A DNA stretch of 64,000 nucleotides from Cupriavidus sp. 2SB (GTDB lineage Bacteria; Pseudomonadota; Gammaproteobacteria; Burkholderiales; Burkholderiaceae). How positions within the stretch are numbered: position 1 is the stretch's first letter; each line of letters opens with the position of its first letter. Shown piece by piece: positions 1-9,049 of this stretch. The notes beneath the pieces are model-generated. The model was given only the letters and a program-made list of their open reading frames with translations, had not been told where the DNA came from and did no database searches. The stretch lies in NCBI RefSeq assembly GCF_005503625.1, contig NZ_SCMX01000021.1, forward strand, positions 1 through 64,000, read 5' to 3'. Position numbers and translations under genes: made by a program.

Positions 1-1541
1 TTGGCGAGGGACGCATGCTGATTTACGGGGCGGGTGAGGCGGGCGTGCAAACCGCGTCCGCACTGGCCGTGTCGAGGCAGTTTGTATTGTTCGGCTTCAT
101 CGATGATGACCGTGCGAAGATTGGCGGGACGATCAATGGCCTGGACATCATGGGCCCCGAGGATGTGGAGAGTGCGGTGGAGCGGATGGGCATCACCGAC
201 ATCCTGCTGGCTATTCCGTCGATGGATCGTGGCGGGCGCAACGCGATCATCGGACGCCTGCGCGATTTGCCAGTGCATGTCCGTACGCTGCCCGGCATGG
301 CCGATCTGGCATCCGGACGGACTACGGTGCATGATTTCCAGGAACTCGATGTCGAGGATCTGCTGGGCCGGGCACCCGTCGCGCCAAATCCGCATCTGCT
401 GGCCCGCAATCTCGCTGGCAAGGTGGTGCTCGTCACGGGCGCAGGCGGCAGCATCGGCAGCGAATTGTGTCGTCAGATCGTGCTGGAGCGTCCGTGCCAG
501 TTGGTGCTGGTGGAACACAATGAATTCGGGCTGTACGCGATTCATCACGAACTCGTCACACTGTGTGCGGACCATGGGCTGGAAGTGGAACTGTTGCCGC
601 TACTCGCCAGCGTCGGCAACCATGGGCGCATGCGTGAGATTTGCGAGCTGTATCGGCCAGCCACCGTTTATCATGCGGCAGCCTACAAGCACGTACCGCT
701 CGTGGAGTGCAATCCGTCGGAAGGCGTGATGAACAACGTCTTCGGCACGCTGACTGCCGCACGGGTGGCCATGGAGACGGGGGTGTCCCTGTTCGTCCTA
801 GTGTCTACAGACAAGGCGGTACGCCCTACCAATGTAATGGGAGCCACCAAGCGCGTTGCGGAAATGGTGCTCCAGGCAATGTCGGACAGTCCGGTCGTGG
901 CGTTTCCGATACCGGGGGAGGCAAGCGAGCAGGAAGTGTCGAACCAGACGCTGTTCGCCATGGTGCGTTTCGGCAATGTGCTGGGGAGCAGCGGCAGCGT
1001 AGTTCCGCTGTTCCGCAAACAGATCCGTCTGGGAGGCCCGGTCACGGTGACGCACAAGGAAGTCACGCGTTATTTCATGACGATTCCGGAGGCTGCCCAA
1101 CTCGTGCTGCAGGCCGGCGCGATGGCGCACGGCGGCGATGTCTTCGTGCTGGACATGGGGTCACCTGTCAAGATCGTGGACCTGGCGCGCCGCATGGTAA
1201 AGCTGTCCGGCCTTACCGTTCGGGACGAGTCCAATCCGGACGGCGATATCGAAATCAGCGTGACGGGTTTGCGCCCGGGCGAAAAGCTCTACGAGGAACT
1301 GCTGATCGGCAATAGTCCGGGCGGTACGGAGCACGAGCGGATCATGAAGGCGCACGAGGATTTTGTACCTTGGGCGAAGCTGATGCCGATACTGGCCGAG
1401 ATGCGCCAGGCGGCGCTGGACAACAATCAGGAAAAAATGAAAAGCCTGCTGCGCACCCTTGTGCAGGGCTACGCTCCGGAGCTTGCAGGTGTGCCGGCCA
1501 ACGTAGTACCCATCGAGTCCCGCAAGGCGGGGCGCGTGTAA
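1..1541 (+). CDS. UDP-N-acetylglucosamine 4,6-dehydratase-like (FlaA1/CapD/WbpM family), 5' end missing
   Basis: Nucleotide-sugar dehydratase of the membrane-bound CapD/WbpM type, expected to make UDP-4-keto-6-deoxy sugars for surface polysaccharide. The frame is open from the window edge, and the first in-window ATG (15) lies inside the nucleotide-binding motif YGAGEAG, so the real start and the N-terminal membrane segments are off the left edge. Counting from that ATG, the second Rossmann motif TGAGGSIGSE is at about 141-150, and the family signature STDKAVRPTNVMGATKR follows. It has Met in place of the usual SDR Tyr, as in FlaA1/WbpM. The C-terminal part (GLRPGEKLYEELL) is typical. The Wzz-like gene follows after 37 bases in the same direction. 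The exact sugar product cannot be read from sequence. Confidence 0.9.
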   Translation, partial: GEGRMLIYGAGEAGVQTASALAVSRQFVLFGFIDDDRAKIGGTINGLDIMGPEDVESAVERMGITDILLAIPSMDRGGRNAIIGRLRDLPVHVRTLPGMADLASGRTTVHDFQELDVEDLLGRAPVAPNPHLLARNLAGKVVLVTGAGGSIGSELCRQIVLERPCQLVLVEHNEFGLYAIHHELVTLCADHGLEVELLPLLASVGNHGRMREICELYRPATVYHAAAYKHVPLVECNPSEGVMNNVFGTLTAARVAMETGVSLFVLVSTDKAVRPTNVMGATKRVAEMVLQAMSDSPVVAFPIPGEASEQEVSNQTLFAMVRFGNVLGSSGSVVPLFRKQIRLGGPVTVTHKEVTRYFMTIPEAAQLVLQAGAMAHGGDVFVLDMGSPVKIVDLARRMVKLSGLTVRDESNPDGDIEISVTGLRPGEKLYEELLIGNSPGGTEHERIMKAHEDFVPWAKLMPILAEMRQAALDNNQEKMKSLLRTLVQGYAPELAGVPANVVPIESRKAGRV

Positions 1542-1578
1542 GCAGGTAATGGGTCGACAGTATTAGTGGAGAGCAGGC

Positions 1579-2754
1579 ATGCAGGTGAGCAAGAAGCTGA
1601 TCGCGGTGTTGGTGACGACGGCGGTTGGAGCCGCCATCGGCGCCGCATTGGGCTATGGGCCGTTGATCAAGTACAAGTCGGTGGGTGTCATTCACGTGGA
1701 GATGACTACCGGCGAATACAAGCGGATCGCCGAGCTGGCGAGTGACGCCGAGACGCTGCGCGAATTCGCCTCGGTGGTGCCCCCGAAAGATGTGACAGGC
1801 TACGATCGGGAAAAGCTGGTGCGATCGGTGGTCACCAGCGATTGGCAGACGCCGGTGCCGAAGATCAGCAAGATCGATTCGCGTGAACTGCCCGATCTGA
1901 TTATCCAGATGGAGCAGGAGCGTTCGCGACAGCGCCAGCGACAGCGAGACAATCCCGATCAGGAACAGGAAGATAAGATTGTAGTCCCGACCTCCTACCT
2001 CGGTGTTCGACTTGCCGCGTTGGGTCCGACTCCGACGGAAGCCGCTGCCATTGCAAACTGGCTGGGCAGCTATTTTAAGGATATCGCCACGCGAGAGGCT
2101 GTGCGTGACCAAGTGTATCGTTGGTCGGCTCAGAGCCAGGAGTTTTCCGAGCGGGCCGCCGAGCGCGCACTGCAATTCGAATTTGCGATCGAACAGGCGA
2201 AGGTGCGTGCCGCTGCGCTGAAGCGAGTGGTTGCCGAGTATCCGGAAGCCGCGCGCCGTGAAGGGTCACAGGTCGTACAGTTGCGACGCGAGAATGAGAA
2301 GTTCATTTCTCCGCTTGCACAACTGGTGGGTGCTGAGTCGGAGATCATCGACTATCAGGCCAAACTCAAGGCCCTGGATCGGGAGCAGCAGCAGCAGGCG
2401 TTCTTCCGGACGATGTTGAGTGACGTGCAGAGTTCCATTGCTTCGGCGGCCAGTGGCGCCGATAGCGTCGTCAAGCTGTCGGCAGTGCTTGCTGCCCATG
2501 CGAAGAACGCGAAGACCGACGCCGAGCGTGAGAAAGCCGCAGCGCTCTCTGCGGATATTTCGCATATCGTGGCGCGCTTCCAGTCGCAGGCACAGTTCCT
2601 CGCAAAGCCTTCGATCCCCGGGCGTCCGGAAATGCCGACGCCGCCTCTGGTTTCGTTCGCCTTCGCGGTCTTATTCGGCCTGGTCGGCGCTGCATTCTTC
2701 TGGCGCAGAGAAGTCGTTCGATTTATCTCGTCTGGAAGTTTCCGGAAAGACTGA
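1579..2754 (+). CDS. Wzz-like polysaccharide chain-length determinant protein
   Basis: Inner-membrane co-polymerase-like protein of 391 aa. The architecture is Wzz-like: an N-terminal membrane segment (about 7-26), a long periplasmic region rich in charged heptads predicted to be coiled coil (about 150-335), a Pro-rich stretch (PGRPEMPTPPL) and a C-terminal membrane segment (about 355-373). There is no cytoplasmic tyrosine kinase domain, so it is not a Wzc. A GGAGAG sequence precedes the ATG at good distance. It probably sets chain length of the glycan made by the neighbouring operon. A low-complexity Q/R-rich insert occurs near residues 112-130. Sequence similarity to textbook Wzz is not obvious by eye, so the call rests on architecture and context. 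Confidence 0.7.
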   Translation: MQVSKKLIAVLVTTAVGAAIGAALGYGPLIKYKSVGVIHVEMTTGEYKRIAELASDAETLREFASVVPPKDVTGYDREKLVRSVVTSDWQTPVPKISKIDSRELPDLIIQMEQERSRQRQRQRDNPDQEQEDKIVVPTSYLGVRLAALGPTPTEAAAIANWLGSYFKDIATREAVRDQVYRWSAQSQEFSERAAERALQFEFAIEQAKVRAAALKRVVAEYPEAARREGSQVVQLRRENEKFISPLAQLVGAESEIIDYQAKLKALDREQQQQAFFRTMLSDVQSSIASAASGADSVVKLSAVLAAHAKNAKTDAEREKAAALSADISHIVARFQSQAQFLAKPSIPGRPEMPTPPLVSFAFAVLFGLVGAAFFWRREVVRFISSGSFRKD

Positions 2755-2760
2755 CGCATG

Positions 2761-2791
2761 GTGACCGCATTGCATGCATGCGTGCGGTCAC
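2761..2791. terminator. Inverted repeat between convergent genes, probable bidirectional terminator
   Basis: A 9-bp perfect stem (GTGACCGCA at 2761-2769 with TGCGGTCAC at 2783-2791) encloses a 13-base loop in the 39-base gap between the convergent wzz-like and glycosyltransferase genes. There is no clear T-tract on either side, so intrinsic termination is uncertain. Confidence 0.5.
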
Positions 2792-2793
2792 TC

Positions 2794-3900
2794 TCATAGC
2801 TCAAGCAGTGAAAGCCACGATTCGCGAATCCGTTCCAGCGTGAAGGCCGCGGCCGTCTGATGCGCTTTTGCCGACAAGTTCTGCCGCAACGGCTGCGCGT
2901 CGGGGCTGGAGAGTTTGATTAGCGCCGTGGCCAGGGCTGTGGTGTCTTCCACGGGCACCACCCAGGAATTTTCCTGATCGCACAGCAGCACTTTCGGCCC
3001 GGTTTCACAGTTGGTTGAAATGACGGGCAGGCCGTAGGCCATGGCCTCGATCAACACCAGTCCGAATCCCTCGTATCTAGAGCTCAGGCAGAAAAGCGAT
3101 GCGGCCTCGTACTCGCGGGGCATGTCATCCGTGGTGCCGGGGAAGATCACCGAACCGTCGGTGATGCCGAGTTCTGCAGCAAGCGCTTCAAGAGCGTGCC
3201 GACATTCTCCTTCGCCAACGATCCGCAACTGCCACCCGGGCATGGAACGGCGGGCACTCGCCCATGCGCGCAACAGGACATCGAAGCCTTTGGACGAAGT
3301 CAGCCGTCCAACTGCCAGTACAATGCGGCTGTCACCCCCGGGGTCCGGCAACCGAGGGGGCGGCAGCGGAAAAGGCAACGGATTCGGTATGGCCACGAGA
3401 CTCGCGCGAATCCGGCCGAGGCCGGCTTGCCAGAGCGCCTTGTCCCGTTCGGTGAGCACCACGACTGCCTGCGCCGACATGCCTGCCAGGCGGCGCGCAA
3501 ATCGTCGTGCCGGCTTGCCAAGATCCTCATTGAAATGACAGTGCTCCCACGCAATCCTCCGCACGTTCAGTCCGAGCGTTGCGGGTAACGTGAACAGTGT
3601 CAGCATGGTGTCTACCTCTACCAGAACATCGACGTCGAGCTGCCGAAGAAATCGTCGAATCTGCGTGACGGTGGTCAGGTAGTGTCGCTTGAACGATGGT
3701 CGGATATCGAACACGGAGTGATGCACGATATCGGGATGCAATGGAAACACGCTCGCTCGGTCCCACAGGCTCAGTATCAGCACGCGATACCCCCGTTCCG
3801 CCAGCGCATTCGCAATGACTGCCGTCATGCGCTCAGCACCGGCGAAGGCGTTCAGCGTGCCGGTCAGGAAGCAGACGGTAGGGTGGCCGGATGCTTTCAT
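2794..3900 (-). CDS. Glycosyltransferase family 4
   Basis: Retaining GT-B glycosyltransferase of 368 aa, last gene of the leftward polysaccharide operon. The N-terminal domain has the acceptor-side motif GAERMTAVIANAL (about 21-33). The C-terminal domain has AVGRLTSSKGFDVLL (about 215) and the EX7E donor-binding motif in EGFGLVLIEA (about 280), typical of GT4 enzymes. It probably adds one sugar to the lipid-linked repeat unit on the cytoplasmic face. The ATG overlaps the stop of the upstream flippase gene (ATGA), showing translational coupling. Donor and linkage cannot be predicted. Confidence 0.85.
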   Translation of the reverse strand: MKASGHPTVCFLTGTLNAFAGAERMTAVIANALAERGYRVLILSLWDRASVFPLHPDIVHHSVFDIRPSFKRHYLTTVTQIRRFLRQLDVDVLVEVDTMLTLFTLPATLGLNVRRIAWEHCHFNEDLGKPARRFARRLAGMSAQAVVVLTERDKALWQAGLGRIRASLVAIPNPLPFPLPPPRLPDPGGDSRIVLAVGRLTSSKGFDVLLRAWASARRSMPGWQLRIVGEGECRHALEALAAELGITDGSVIFPGTTDDMPREYEAASLFCLSSRYEGFGLVLIEAMAYGLPVISTNCETGPKVLLCDQENSWVVPVEDTTALATALIKLSSPDAQPLRQNLSAKAHQTAAAFTLERIRESWLSLLEL

Positions 3901-5147
3901 GCCGATGCCATTTCACGAGCGGGGCGGTAGCGCCACCAGAATGCCGCACCGAATATCACTGCTACGGCGTTGCCGAGTGCATAGCCGGCGATGGCGCCCC
4001 AGCTTCCCATGCGCGGGATCATCATCAGGTCCCATGCGAGGATTGTTGCCAGCACGAGCGCCCACTTGATGGCTACCCAGCGAGGCTTGCGCAAATGCAC
4101 GAACAGCAGGGTCAGTGCCACATCCGCAAAGACAAGCGCGGACGCCAATGCCGCGACGCGCAGCAACCCCACCGTGGCGCCAAAGGCATGTCCGTACAGC
4201 AGCGTAACGATCCACGGTGCGCAAGCGGCGATGGCGAGTCCGCCGGCCAAGCCCAGTCCGCCCAACGCCAATGCGATGCGTCCGATGTTTGCGTGCGCAT
4301 CGTCCAACCGCTGCTGCGCATAGACATAGCTCGGCGCGATACCCGCCGCGAGAATCGTTGCCAGCATCGTGAAGTTGTCGAGAATCTGCATGCATGCCGC
4401 GTAGGCGCCGAACTCGGCGGCGGGTACGGCGGGCTGCAGGATCAATTGGTCCACGCGTCGCGCGCCCATCATGACGATAAAGCTAACCCAGAATAGTGCG
4501 CCGGCGCCGAATAGTTGCCTTGCCAGTTGCGGCTCCCATTGGGCGGCGGTGGCGGGTGTCTGCCGGAGATAGTAGCCGGCGAGCAGCGCGGCGAGCACGA
4601 CCGCTTCCACCGCGAATGCCACCGCGTAGCCGTCTGCGGCTGTGACGTGCATGGCGAACAATGTGCCCACGAGCACCGCCTTGATGGCCAACGCGCCTAG
4701 GCTGAACAGAGTGCCGGGCCGATTGTTCGTATGGGCCTGCATCCAGGCGGTGAACACGCCGAAGGGCTCGCGCAGAAGGACGGCGATGCCAAGCCACAGA
4801 GCAACATGCCAGCTCTCCGCCACAGGCCCGGTGACCGCGAGGTATGCGCACATCAACATGTAGCCCGCGATGCCACCGGCAAGCCGCAGCACGAATGCGT
4901 GCCACAACAGCTGATGCTGCGCAGCGGGGGCGGGTGATGCCACAAGGCGGGGGACGATCACTTCGGCACTGCAGACGAGTGCAAACGATGCGGCAACCAG
5001 CACGATCGATTGCGCGTACTGGAAGTGCGCGAAGCCTTCCGGCCCCAGGGCTCGCGCAAGCATGGCCACGACGCCGATACCGACGCTCACCTGCAGGCCG
5101 CGCTCGGCCAGCATCCAGAGCAGATTGCCTGCCACGCGCTGGCGCAT
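3897..5147 (-). CDS. Wzx-like polysaccharide flippase
   Basis: Multi-spanning membrane protein of 416 aa in the polysaccharide-transporter (MOP/Wzx) superfamily, expected to flip undecaprenyl-linked repeat units to the periplasm. Roughly 12 hydrophobic segments alternate with short basic loops. The open frame extends further upstream, but that extra N-terminus is Arg-rich, lies inside the preceding gene and is not plausible protein. The ATG at 5147 gives MRQRVAGNLLWMLAERGLQ, a typical Wzx N-terminus, and forms a TGATG junction with the upstream stop. The overlap with the downstream glycosyltransferase is ATGA. The specificity is unknown. Confidence 0.8.
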   Translation of the reverse strand: MRQRVAGNLLWMLAERGLQVSVGIGVVAMLARALGPEGFAHFQYAQSIVLVAASFALVCSAEVIVPRLVASPAPAAQHQLLWHAFVLRLAGGIAGYMLMCAYLAVTGPVAESWHVALWLGIAVLLREPFGVFTAWMQAHTNNRPGTLFSLGALAIKAVLVGTLFAMHVTAADGYAVAFAVEAVVLAALLAGYYLRQTPATAAQWEPQLARQLFGAGALFWVSFIVMMGARRVDQLILQPAVPAAEFGAYAACMQILDNFTMLATILAAGIAPSYVYAQQRLDDAHANIGRIALALGGLGLAGGLAIAACAPWIVTLLYGHAFGATVGLLRVAALASALVFADVALTLLFVHLRKPRWVAIKWALVLATILAWDLMMIPRMGSWGAIAGYALGNAVAVIFGAAFWWRYRPAREMASA

Positions 5148-6298
5148 CAGGCGGTCTCCGTTGCCGGCACTACGGCACCCGAAGGCAGCCGCGCGTAAAG
5201 TGCCAGCCAGCGTTGTGCAACCGTGTCGATCGAGAACGTTAAAAGAACGCGGTCCCGGCGCGCGGCTTGCTCGGCATGTGTGCCGCGGCCGTCGCGTAGC
5301 GTCTTCGCCAAGGACATGGCCAGCGCTCGTACGTCGCCACGCGGCACCACGGTTCCGAGTTCGCCGACGACTTCGGCTACGCCGGGTGCGTTTGTCGAAA
5401 CGACAGGGCATCCGCAGGCCAGCGCCTCCACGAGCACCATGGGCAGCCCCTCGACGTTGGATGACAGCGCGAAGGCGTCAGCAGCGTTGAGCAGCGCGGA
5501 GATGTCATCGCGCCGCCCCAGCAGGGTCACGCTCGACGCGAGACCGAGCGATGTCACCAGTTCGGATAGCGGCTGCCGCAGCGCGCCGTCGCCGGCGATG
5601 AACAGTCTGGCGCGGACAGCGGGATCGATCTGCGCAAACGCGCGGATCAACGTCTCCTGCGACTTCTCCGGCGCCAGCCGGCCAACATTGAGAAGGAGGC
5701 GGGTGTTGCCATCGATGCCGAGTTGTGCGCGTGTCGCGTGCCGCAGCGCCGGGTCCGGTTGGAAATGATAGGTGTCGATGCCATTGGGCATCACGACGAT
5801 GCGCTGCGCGGGCACGGCGCCTGTCGCGATCATGCCCTGACGGCCATCGCTGCTGACATGGGTCGTCAGGCGGGTCCAGCGATCTGTGGCGCGGTACGCC
5901 AACATGCGCAGGCGGCCGCCCTCCCGGAAGCTGTGTCCGGTGCAGACCAGTGGCGGACATCGCGTGATGCGGGTCAGCGCACGGGCGAACAGATTTGCAT
6001 GCACCATGTGGGCGTGCATGACATCGGGCCGCCAGTTGTGGATCAGCGCACGTGCCTGACCCAGGGCCCGGACCATGCCGGCCGGCGTCTTGCGCATGTT
6101 GAGTTCCACGACATGCGCATCGACTGGTGGCTCGATCTCACGTCCCGGAGACAAGCTGAGAATGGCAACAGTATGGCCGAGCCGCAGGAACTCGCGGGCC
6201 AGCGCCACGACCTGATGCTCGGCGCCACCCACTTTCAATCCGGTGACAACCAGGAGGATGCGCATGGGTGAGTTTGACGAGTGCGGAACGGCTGCCAT
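5147..6298 (-). CDS. Glycosyltransferase family 4
   Basis: GT-B glycosyltransferase of about 383 aa. Visible motifs are MRILLVVTGLKVGGAEHQVV near the start, NVGRLAPEKSQETLI in the C-terminal domain and the EX7E motif EGLPMVLVEA followed by CGCPVVSTNAPG. The ATG at 6298 is chosen because it forms a TGATG junction with the stop of the upstream sugar transferase, matching the coupling elsewhere in this operon. A second in-frame ATG at 6265, immediately before RILLVV, is an alternative start. The longer open frame to 6373 would begin within the upstream gene and adds non-family sequence. It probably elongates the lipid-linked oligosaccharide. Confidence 0.82.
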   Translation of the reverse strand: MAAVPHSSNSPMRILLVVTGLKVGGAEHQVVALAREFLRLGHTVAILSLSPGREIEPPVDAHVVELNMRKTPAGMVRALGQARALIHNWRPDVMHAHMVHANLFARALTRITRCPPLVCTGHSFREGGRLRMLAYRATDRWTRLTTHVSSDGRQGMIATGAVPAQRIVVMPNGIDTYHFQPDPALRHATRAQLGIDGNTRLLLNVGRLAPEKSQETLIRAFAQIDPAVRARLFIAGDGALRQPLSELVTSLGLASSVTLLGRRDDISALLNAADAFALSSNVEGLPMVLVEALACGCPVVSTNAPGVAEVVGELGTVVPRGDVRALAMSLAKTLRDGRGTHAEQAARRDRVLLTFSIDTVAQRWLALYARLPSGAVVPATETA

Positions 6299-7617
6299 CA
6301 ACGCGCGCCGTAGCCGGTCAGCAACGTCCGTACGGTCTTCACTGCGATCAGCAGATCGAGCGCGAACGAGCAATGCTTGACGTAGTACAGGTCATAGCTG
6401 AGCTTGGTGACCGTTTCTTCATGCGTGCCGACGTAGCCTTGCTGGACCTGCGCCCAACCAGACAGGCCGGGGCGGACCAGGTGCCGATAGGGGTAGTAGG
6501 AAATCGACTCGGTGAACGATTCCACCAACGGTACTTGCTCGGGACGCGGGCCAATGAAGCTCATGTCGCCAACCAGCACGTTCCATAGTTGCGGAATTTC
6601 GTCTAGTCGGTACTTGCGGATGACGCGGCCTACACGGGTCACGCGTGGATCCTGCCGTGCGGCGAACTGGGCTGGTCCATGCTTGTCCACGCCCATGCTG
6701 CGGAACTTCAGCATGGTGAACGGCTTGCCAAACAGGCCAGTGCGGCGTTGGCGGAACAGTGCGCCGCCATGGCTCTCCATACTTACGGCCACTGCCACCG
6801 CAAGGCCCACTGGCACGGCCATCGGCGCAAGCAGCAGGACGGCTACGATGTCGATCAGCCGTTTGACGTTGTCGAACAGGTAATGGTCGGCGTAGTCGTC
6901 GAAGAAGTTCTCGTCGATATGGTCCAGCCCAACGCGGCCCGTCAGCATCTCGCCGATCCGCTCCACGGAATACATCCGAAGATGACCCAGGCGATATTCG
7001 GTGAGCAGCCGTGTACGCGCGGGATCGGCGGTCATGCCGCGCTCCACCAGGATGCCGTCGCAGTGCATCGCATCCTCGATCGAGCCGATCTGTTCGAAGC
7101 GAGTCTTGGTGGGCGGTGTGGCACCGGGCATTGCGATGATGCGATTCAGGTGCTGCAGGGTTTCAGGATCGAGGTAGCCGAACACTGGCACATATTGCTG
7201 AACGAAACGGCGATAGCCGAACCAGATCCACGCCAGTGTGGTGAGGTATCCCACCAGCACGGCTCCGCGTGAATACTCGATGTGAAAACCCGCGTAGACG
7301 ATCAGCAGCACCGCAAAGGGCAGGCTGGTGGCCATGCCAACGATGCTGGTGCCTTCCATGGACGGAAGATGAAGCGCGCGATGCAACAGCAGGAAGGCCG
7401 CGAGGTAAGGCAGGATCGACCACAGCAGTGTACGCGGGAACACATATGTGACAAGGCCTGCCTGATGCGCGGCTTCGGACAAGGCCGCGTTGATGCCGAA
7501 CAGCACCAGCCCAATGGCAGCCCAGCCCAGCATGCGGCTGGCGCGCCGGATCGTCTCCGAGCGCGCAGGGGTGCCTGAACCATGGCGCCGCAAGGATCTG
7601 CCGTGCAGGGTATTCAT
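6298..7617 (-). CDS. Undecaprenyl-phosphate sugar-1-phosphate transferase (exopolysaccharide initiating enzyme)
   Basis: Polyprenyl glycosylphosphotransferase of 439 aa that would start repeat-unit synthesis by moving a sugar-1-phosphate onto undecaprenyl phosphate. Hydrophobic segments occupy about residues 30-140, then a soluble CoA-binding-like region, then the catalytic bacterial sugar transferase domain from about 247: a membrane re-entrant segment after DNVKRLIDI, then FRQRRTGLFGKPFTMLKFRSM, KYRLDEIPQLWNVLVGDMSFIGPRPE (with the catalytic Asp-Glu pair) and RPGLSGWAQV. This is the WcaJ/WbaP-like form. Its ATG overlaps the preceding glycosyltransferase stop by ATGA. The sugar is not determinable, though Glc, Gal or a QuiNAc-type sugar would be usual. 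Confidence 0.9.
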   Translation of the reverse strand: MNTLHGRSLRRHGSGTPARSETIRRASRMLGWAAIGLVLFGINAALSEAAHQAGLVTYVFPRTLLWSILPYLAAFLLLHRALHLPSMEGTSIVGMATSLPFAVLLIVYAGFHIEYSRGAVLVGYLTTLAWIWFGYRRFVQQYVPVFGYLDPETLQHLNRIIAMPGATPPTKTRFEQIGSIEDAMHCDGILVERGMTADPARTRLLTEYRLGHLRMYSVERIGEMLTGRVGLDHIDENFFDDYADHYLFDNVKRLIDIVAVLLLAPMAVPVGLAVAVAVSMESHGGALFRQRRTGLFGKPFTMLKFRSMGVDKHGPAQFAARQDPRVTRVGRVIRKYRLDEIPQLWNVLVGDMSFIGPRPEQVPLVESFTESISYYPYRHLVRPGLSGWAQVQQGYVGTHEETVTKLSYDLYYVKHCSFALDLLIAVKTVRTLLTGYGAR

Positions 7618-8756
7618 GATGCGGAAACGCGAGGATCGGCACGGCGGATTCCCGCCAGCACGTGTTGATAGACGGCCCAGGTCGCGTCAGCCATGCGCTC
7701 CAGGCCATACGCTTGTTCCCACCTGCGCCGGCTGGCCTCACCCGCGACGGCGCGTGCCGACGCATTGCCGGCTGTCTGGAGAATCGCGTCGGCAAAGCCG
7801 CGCCGATCGTTGCCCTTCACAAGCACCCCGCACAACCCGTCGCCAACCTGTTCGCGAATACCCGGAAGGTCGCTGGCGATGACAGGGAGACCGGCGCGCA
7901 TGGCTTCCAGGATCGAAATGGGAAATCCCTCGTGGTCGGAAGCCAACAGGAAAAGCTGCGCACTGGCGAGCAGGGCGGGGATGTTGTCGACGCCGCCCGC
8001 AAAACGCACACGCCCCGGCGCCAGTTGGCTGGCGAGTCGCTCAAGGCTGGCGCGCTGCGGTCCATCGCCAGCGATTACCAGTTCGCAGTCGGGCAATTGC
8101 GCCGCGGCAAATGCTTCGATCAGGATGTCGGGTCGCTTCGGAGATGCCAATCGCATGACGGTCACCATACGGCGAAGCGGATCGGCCGGATGCGCGCGTT
8201 CCGCCACATCGGCAATGCCATTGGGGATCACGCTGATGCGGTCTTCGCGGATCGGCAACCGGTTTGCCATGGCCCGTTCCGCCTCCGCCACGCAGATGAA
8301 GTGGCTGGTCAGGGGCGCAAGCAGCCATTCGGCAACGTGCGCGATGGTGCGCTGCTTCCATGGTGCAGCGGGCTTGAAGGCGAAGCCGTGCACCGTATAG
8401 ACGACGGGTATGCCGAGGAGCCTGCCGGCGATGCGTCCCAGGGCGCTGGCCTTGGCGCTGTGCGTATGCATGAGGTCCGGGGCTGCATCGCGCAGCGCAC
8501 GCACGAGTTCCCGCAGGGCAGCAACGGCCTTGACCGGCGACAGCGCATTGTCCATGGTCGCCAGCCGGATGGCAGGAATGCCCAACTCGCCAGCCAGATC
8601 GAAAAGGGGGCCGTCACCGCCCGCCAGCAGCGTGATATCGGCCTGCCCGCGCAGGGCGCGCAGCAGGTCGGCAACATGGCTCTGGGCGCCGCCAGTCTCG
8701 GAATTGGTGATCAGACAGGCGATGCGTGGCCGTTCAGTCGGCGCAATCAAGGGCAA
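7614..8756 (-). CDS. Glycosyltransferase family 4, first gene of the leftward operon
   Basis: GT-B glycosyltransferase of about 380 aa. The family N-terminus is RIACLITNSETGGAQSHV, followed by HTHSAKASALGRIAGRL, PNGIADV, and the EX7E motif in EGFPISILEAMRAGLPVIA. The open frame runs to 9050, but the extra N-terminus contains no in-frame ATG or GTG apart from its first codon, and the region holds a consensus -10 box on the same strand (TATAAT, 8928-8923). Translation must therefore begin downstream of that. TTG codons at 8756 and 8750 are the best candidates, and neither has a strong Shine-Dalgarno sequence, so the start is uncertain. Confidence 0.75.
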   Translation of the reverse strand: MPLIAPTERPRIACLITNSETGGAQSHVADLLRALRGQADITLLAGGDGPLFDLAGELGIPAIRLATMDNALSPVKAVAALRELVRALRDAAPDLMHTHSAKASALGRIAGRLLGIPVVYTVHGFAFKPAAPWKQRTIAHVAEWLLAPLTSHFICVAEAERAMANRLPIREDRISVIPNGIADVAERAHPADPLRRMVTVMRLASPKRPDILIEAFAAAQLPDCELVIAGDGPQRASLERLASQLAPGRVRFAGGVDNIPALLASAQLFLLASDHEGFPISILEAMRAGLPVIASDLPGIREQVGDGLCGVLVKGNDRRGFADAILQTAGNASARAVAGEASRRRWEQAYGLERMADATWAVYQHVLAGIRRADPRVSAS

Positions 8757-8922
8757 GGGTGGAGGTCTCTGACAGGGGGCATGCGCGGCCGATGCGACGT
8801 TCGCCTTCAGCCGCCACGTGACTGGATCGGTTGTTCCGAAGTTGTCCGAAGAAACGTGCGCAGGCGGACCGAAAACCGCTTGAATGGGACGAAAAATTCC
8901 TCCAGTAGGGCGGCTGACGGCG

Positions 8923-8928
8923 ATTATA
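8923..8928 (-). promoter_or_regulatory. Probable -10 box of the polysaccharide operon
   Basis: A perfect TATAAT on the minus strand lies in the divergent gap between the glycosyltransferase operon and the phosphomutase gene. A 17-base spacer leads to CGGATT, a weak -35. The implied transcript starts near 8917 and leaves about 160 bases of leader before the TTG start region. The rest of the 8757-9049 gap shows no further recognised site, and no clear promoter for the rightward genes. Confidence 0.5.
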
Positions 8929-9049
8929 GCGCCTGCGCCACGCGCAATCCGGCACAATACGGTTTTTTGGCGCCCTGCCCGCGCCCCGTCCCGTATTTTT
9001 CTTGCTGCGGACGGTATCGCACGATGAACTCTGTCCTCGGGAAGCCACA

